Source: Streptomyces sp. SAI-135 (lineage in GTDB: Bacteria; Actinomycetota; Actinomycetes; Streptomycetales; Streptomycetaceae). From it: a stretch of 64,000 nt of DNA. Under the pieces are notes generated by a model. It was not told where the DNA came from and searched no databases. It saw only the letters and a program-made list of their open reading frames with translations. Both the position numbers and the translations under genes were made by a program. The stretch spans positions 4,712,001-4,776,000 of the forward strand of contig NZ_JARXYP010000002.1 in NCBI RefSeq assembly GCF_029893805.1, written 5' to 3'. This document shows positions 60,751-64,000 of this stretch, in pieces. Numbering within the stretch: the stretch's first letter is position 1; each line of letters starts with the position of its first letter.

Positions 60751-62319
60751 ATGGCACAGCAGCAGCGCGCTCAGGGCCCGTCCGACCCCGAGGCGACTGG
60801 CGGCGGAATGTCAGATGCGCCGGAGCTGTGGGGTAACGGCGGACTGGTGGGGGACGGCCGATATCGGCTGACCCGCAGACTCGGCCGGGGCGGTATGGCC
60901 GAGGTGTTCGCGGCCGAGGACGTACGGCTCGGGCGCACCGTGGCGGTCAAACTGCTGCGCGCCGACCTCGCCGAGGACCCCACCTCCAAGGCCCGCTTCA
61001 CGCGTGAGGCCCAGTCGGTGGCGGGCCTCAACCACCACGCGATCGTCGCCGTGTACGACTCCGGCGAGGACTTCGTCGGCGGCCAGTCGGTGCCGTACAT
61101 CGTCATGGAGATCGTCGAGGGACGGACGATCCGCGATCTGCTCCTCAACGCCGAGGCACCCGGCCCCGAGCAGGCCCTGATCATCGTCTCCGGGGTCCTG
61201 GAGGCACTCGCCTACTCCCACCAGCACGGCATCGTGCACCGCGACATCAAGCCCGCCAACGTGATCATCACGCACAACGGCGCCGTCAAGGTGATGGACT
61301 TCGGCATCGCCCGCGCCCTGCACGGCGCCTCCACGACGATGACGCAGACCGGCATGGTCATGGGCACCCCGCAGTACCTCTCCCCGGAGCAGGCCCTCGG
61401 CAAGGCCGTCGACCACCGCTCCGACCTGTACGCGACGGGCTGTCTCCTCTACGAACTCCTCGCCCTGCGTCCGCCGTTCACCGGCGAGACCCCGCTGTCC
61501 GTGGTCTACCAGCACGTCCAGGACATCCCGACGCCGCCGTCGCAGGTCTCCGACGCCGTCCCGCCGGAGCTGGACGGCCTGGTCATGCGCTCGCTCGCCA
61601 AGGAGCCGGACGACCGCTTCCAGACCGCCGAGGAGATGCGCGGGCTCGTCCAGTACGGCCTTCAGATGCTGTACGACCAGGGCGGCCACACCGGCACCTG
61701 GAACACCGGCCCGGTGACGGCGCACGACGGCCGCGGCACGCCCGCCGCGGGCTTCGCGAGCACCAGTGTGCTGCCGCACCCCGGCGCCACCTCCGGCACC
61801 ACCCAGATCCCCCAGCAGATCCTCCCCTCCGGCTACGGAGGCGGGGACGACGGCGGCTTCGAGGGCCACGGCAACCGGGGCAGTGGCCGCGGCAAGCTGT
61901 GGATCCTCGCCGTCCTCGCGGTGATCGCCGTCGCGGCGGGTGTCGCGCTCGCGCTGAACGGCGGCGGGGGCGACGGAGGCGGGGGCGGCACCGGCAAGTC
62001 CGTGTCGCCGACCACCTCGCAGACCACCGACGACCAGACGGCCAGCGAGACACCGAGCGACGAGGCGACGAGCGAGGAGACCGACACGTCCACGGACGAC
62101 AACGGCAGCTCGGGCGGCTCCGGTTACACGCCGTCCTGGACGCCGTCGTACACCCCCTCCTACACGCCGTCGCCCTCGGCCACGCAGCCGTCCGAGACGG
62201 CCACGCAGCCGTCCGACACGGCCGAGCCGACGGACACGGCGGAGCCCACCGACACCGCGGAGCCGACCGGCGGCCTGGTCGGGGGCGCGGACGGCGGCGG
62301 CGAGGGCGGCACCTCCTGA
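60751..62319 (+). CDS. Ser/Thr protein kinase without PASTA domains
   Basis: A 522-aa receptor-like kinase. After ~30 N-terminal residues the kinase domain has GRGGMAEVFAAEDVRLG, VAVKLLRADLA, HRDIKPANVIIT, DFGIARALHG and YLSPEQALGK, close to PknB. One membrane helix is at residues about 381-400. The outside part is short, Gly-rich then Ser/Thr/Pro-rich with YTPSW and DTAEPT repeats, giving no obvious ligand domain. It may sense the wall by its length or be regulated inside the cell. Monocistronic; the ATG has a weak ribosome site. Confidence 0.93.
   Translation: MAQQQRAQGPSDPEATGGGMSDAPELWGNGGLVGDGRYRLTRRLGRGGMAEVFAAEDVRLGRTVAVKLLRADLAEDPTSKARFTREAQSVAGLNHHAIVAVYDSGEDFVGGQSVPYIVMEIVEGRTIRDLLLNAEAPGPEQALIIVSGVLEALAYSHQHGIVHRDIKPANVIITHNGAVKVMDFGIARALHGASTTMTQTGMVMGTPQYLSPEQALGKAVDHRSDLYATGCLLYELLALRPPFTGETPLSVVYQHVQDIPTPPSQVSDAVPPELDGLVMRSLAKEPDDRFQTAEEMRGLVQYGLQMLYDQGGHTGTWNTGPVTAHDGRGTPAAGFASTSVLPHPGATSGTTQIPQQILPSGYGGGDDGGFEGHGNRGSGRGKLWILAVLAVIAVAAGVALALNGGGGDGGGGGTGKSVSPTTSQTTDDQTASETPSDEATSEETDTSTDDNGSSGGSGYTPSWTPSYTPSYTPSPSATQPSETATQPSDTAEPTDTAEPTDTAEPTGGLVGGADGGGEGGTS
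62125..62272 (+). repeat. Coding repeats in the kinase tail
   Basis: Two blocks: TACACGCCGTCC-type 12-bp units (YTPS) and GACACGGCGGAGCCGACC-type 18-bp units (DTAEPT). They form the Thr/Pro-rich extracellular stalk. Confidence 0.7.
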
Positions 62320-62339
62320 CCCGACCGACCGCGACGCTT

Positions 62340-62380
62340 CACGCGCGCGTGGCCCCGGAAGCGGGCGCCACGCGCGCGTG
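62340..62380. terminator. Bidirectional hairpin between convergent genes
   Basis: CACGCGCGCGTGG (62340-62352) and CCACGCGCGCGTG (62368-62380) are perfect complements around 15 nt. Each arm is nearly self-palindromic, so several folds are possible. Confidence 0.65.
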
Positions 62381-62400
62381 CCGTTTCCGGCACCCCCAGG

Positions 62401-63513
62401 TCAGCCGACGAACGCGTCGCACACCGCGTCGTACTCCCGCGTCCACCACACCACCAGCGCCGAGGCCGCCGGGAACTGGGGATCCGCGCGGGTGTCGCCG
62501 CGCTCGTAGTGCCAGCGCAGCATCCAGAAGTCGTTGAGACGCTCCCACCACACGCGGTGCACGGCCGCCGCGAGCTCGGAGGGCGTGGCTTTCGCCGTAC
62601 GCCGGTACGCGCGCGCGTAGGCCCGCACCTTCGGCAGGTCGAGCGTTCCCGCGGGCCGTACGAAGAAGATCGCGGCGGCGCGTACGGCCTCCTCGGCGCG
62701 GGGCTTCACACCGAGCCGGTCCCAGTCGACGATCGCGGCGGGGGCGTCGCCCCGGTAGAGCAGGTTGAAGGGGTGGAAGTCGCCGTGCACCCAGCCCACC
62801 GGCCCCCCGTGCGGAGGCCGCCGCCCGACGTGCTGTTCGAGCAGGGCACGCCGCTCCAGGAGCCGGTGCCTGGCCAGTTCGTCGAAGGAGTCGGCGGGCC
62901 GGTGCCGGCGCACGCGCGCGAGGAGGTCGTCGATGAGGGCGAACGTGGTGGCGGGGTCGGCGCCGGCGTCGACGGGCTCCCCGTCGGCCGTGTGCGGCTC
63001 GGGGCCTGGGGCGCTTTCCCCGGTCCGTACGCCCCCGGCTGCCCGCGCACCCCTTTCCGCCCGCTCGCACCCCTGGAGCGGCATCACCCGCTCCAGACTC
63101 GCGTGCACCACCCCCAGCAGTGCGCCCAGCCGGCCGCACTGCTCGGCGGTGAGCTGGGCGCCGTGGCGGTGGCGGCCCTCGATCCAGGGGTGCAGGGCGT
63201 AGGCGTGGCCGCCGACGACCGCGACCGTGCGGCCGTCGTGGGCGGGGAGGGGCGGGGCGACCGGGACGCCGAGGTCGGCCAGGCGCTGGGTCGCCCGGTG
63301 CTGGCGGGCGATGGCCTCGGGGGCGGCCGTCTCGGGATCGAAGTGGTGCTTGAGGAAGTAGCGGCCGCGGGTCGTGCGGAGCCGGTATCCGCGGTTGAGC
63401 AGGCCCTGGTCGACGGGATCGCAGGCCAGCACCGCTCCGGCGGCGTACTGGCTGAGGAGGGCGCCCAGCGGGGGCGCGTGTGGCATGAGGGGTGGTACAG
63501 GAGAGCGCGGCAC
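62401..63513 (-). CDS. Aminoglycoside phosphotransferase-like kinase
   Basis: A 370-aa member of the APH/choline-kinase fold. Motifs: YFLKHHFDPETA (ATP-site Lys), GWVHGDFHPFNLLYRGDAPA (catalytic loop) and AIVDWDRLGVKPRAEE (metal Asp). The insertion at residues 150-180 is low-complexity. Substrate unknown; such genes are often general small-molecule or homoserine kinase-like enzymes. GTG 63513 is preferred over ATG 63486 because TAGCAT on the minus strand (complement of 63521-63526) ends 7 nt before it. Confidence 0.85.
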   Translation of the reverse strand: MPRSPVPPLMPHAPPLGALLSQYAAGAVLACDPVDQGLLNRGYRLRTTRGRYFLKHHFDPETAAPEAIARQHRATQRLADLGVPVAPPLPAHDGRTVAVVGGHAYALHPWIEGRHRHGAQLTAEQCGRLGALLGVVHASLERVMPLQGCERAERGARAAGGVRTGESAPGPEPHTADGEPVDAGADPATTFALIDDLLARVRRHRPADSFDELARHRLLERRALLEQHVGRRPPHGGPVGWVHGDFHPFNLLYRGDAPAAIVDWDRLGVKPRAEEAVRAAAIFFVRPAGTLDLPKVRAYARAYRRTAKATPSELAAAVHRVWWERLNDFWMLRWHYERGDTRADPQFPAASALVVWWTREYDAVCDAFVG

Positions 63514-63968
63514 GCGCCAGATGCTAGGGCACAGGACAGCGCTGTGAGCTGGGCGTTGTCACAGCCAGTCACAGAGCGCCACAGAGGGTCGCGCTCGGTC
63601 TGCTTCGGTCAGGAGGAACGCCCTGATTTCTCCTTCACCGCCCCTCGGCAAGTCGCACCCGGCAAGTCTTCCGGTGGCCTGGGTGGACGGGATAACGTGC
63701 CGTTGCTCCGGCCTCCTGCAAGGCTGTGACCAGCACCCCTTCGACCCTTTTCCGATTTACTTGGAAATCCAAGCAAAATCGCAGGTCAAAGGGGGTTTCA
63801 CAGAAATGTGGAGCACTGGGTAACGTGATTCTTGCAGGGCGCTCGCCGGGGCACCTGTCACGCCTGTTCCGGCCGAGTGGCACCCACCCCGTGCACGGGT
63901 GTCGGCAACAGGTGAGCCGCACTGGTACACCCGGCAACCCCGGGGGCCGGACCGACGGAGGAGCACAC
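63514..63968. other. Upstream region of the last gene
   Basis: This 455-bp region separates the phosphotransferase from the last gene. Its centre (63730-63830) is unusually AT-rich for this genome. CTTGGAAATCCAAG (63760-63773) is a palindrome and CACTGGGTAACGTGATTC near 63820 could hold a -10 (TAACGT). A long regulated leader is likely; no gene seen. Confidence 0.45.
63760..63773. promoter_or_regulatory. Palindrome CTTGGAAATCCAAG
   Basis: 6-bp arms with an AA centre in AT-rich DNA about 195 bp before the last start codon. Possible operator for a regulator of this branched-chain keto acid dehydrogenase set. Confidence 0.4.
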
Positions 63969-64000
63969 GTGACCGTGGAGAGCACTGCCGCGCGCAAGCC
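63969..64000 (+). CDS. Start of a gene, probably BKD E1 alpha (second copy)
   Basis: GTG 63969 with GGAGGAG five bases upstream; the ten codons seen read VTVESTAARK and the gene continues past the window. From memory, S. coelicolor has a second bkd cluster at this position whose E1-alpha begins with a similar sequence. The short length visible allows only a tentative call. Confidence 0.5.
   Translation, partial: MTVESTAARK

Noticed and set aside
63730..63830. Riboswitch in the AT-rich leader before 63969
   Set aside because: No conserved riboswitch core is recognisable; only a short palindrome is present.

Overview
The window is high-GC DNA from a Streptomyces chromosome. The evidence is codon use (GTG and TTG starts, very few A/T third positions), the Streptomyces families CrgA, class E sortase, DLW-39, DUF5324 and Bpa, and gene order. 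The order matches, from memory, the oriC-proximal S. coelicolor block from about SCO3875 down to SCO3817. There is no phage, integrase, insertion sequence, plasmid gene or CRISPR array, so this is core chromosome with a few accessory genes.

Layout. 0-6.3 kb: end of a DciA/DUF721 gene, gyrB, gyrA and a DUF3566 membrane protein. 6.4-13.2 kb: tRNA-Ile, a decayed VOC gene, small and secreted proteins, a Ser/Thr kinase with a long disordered tail, an HTH regulator and tRNA-Ala. 13.1-17.3 kb: a GH26-like lipoprotein, DUF5324, cyclophilin, rhomboid protease and CrgA, with DnaA-box-like sites between the last two. 17.4-21.7 kb: a coupled cluster of DUF881, three class E sortases, a 53-aa membrane peptide and a PabA/TrpG glutaminase. 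21.8-30.0 kb: the conserved morphogenesis operon fhaA-fhaB-pstP-rodA-pbpA-pknB on the minus strand. 30.4 kb: tRNA-Leu.

30.6-36.4 kb: an FtsX/MacB-type ABC exporter divergent from a two-component system. 36.6-39.5 kb: DUF2252, J-domain and rhodanese proteins. 39.6-52.4 kb: acyl and aromatic acid metabolism, comprising an acyl-CoA dehydrogenase, a DUF5819/HTTM membrane pair, a TrmH methyltransferase, paaN, paaH, a PaaR-like TetR regulator, an Lrp regulator and a branched-chain keto acid dehydrogenase operon (E1a, E1b, E2). 52.5-64 kb: molybdenum cofactor genes, a K+ channel, a DrrAB exporter, quinone oxidoreductase, the proteasome activator Bpa, another Ser/Thr kinase, a phosphotransferase, and the first codons of what is probably a second BKD E1-alpha gene.

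Main observations: (i) an operator-like palindrome ACCGNNCGNNCGGT, the remembered PaaR core, at two sites and with one mismatch at a third, all in promoter regions of the 40-49 kb metabolic region; (ii) a 15/16 match to parS over the moeA/K+ channel junction, including the channel start codon; (iii) a coupled DUF5819-HTTM pair keeping a lysine motif like that of vitamin K-dependent gamma-carboxylase; (iv) a lipoprotein gene reading into the antisense of tRNA-Ala; (v) several starts 6-7 nt after a TANNNT-like hexamer, suggesting leaderless mRNAs. No system here is clearly new; the DUF5819/HTTM pair and the shared operator are the best leads.
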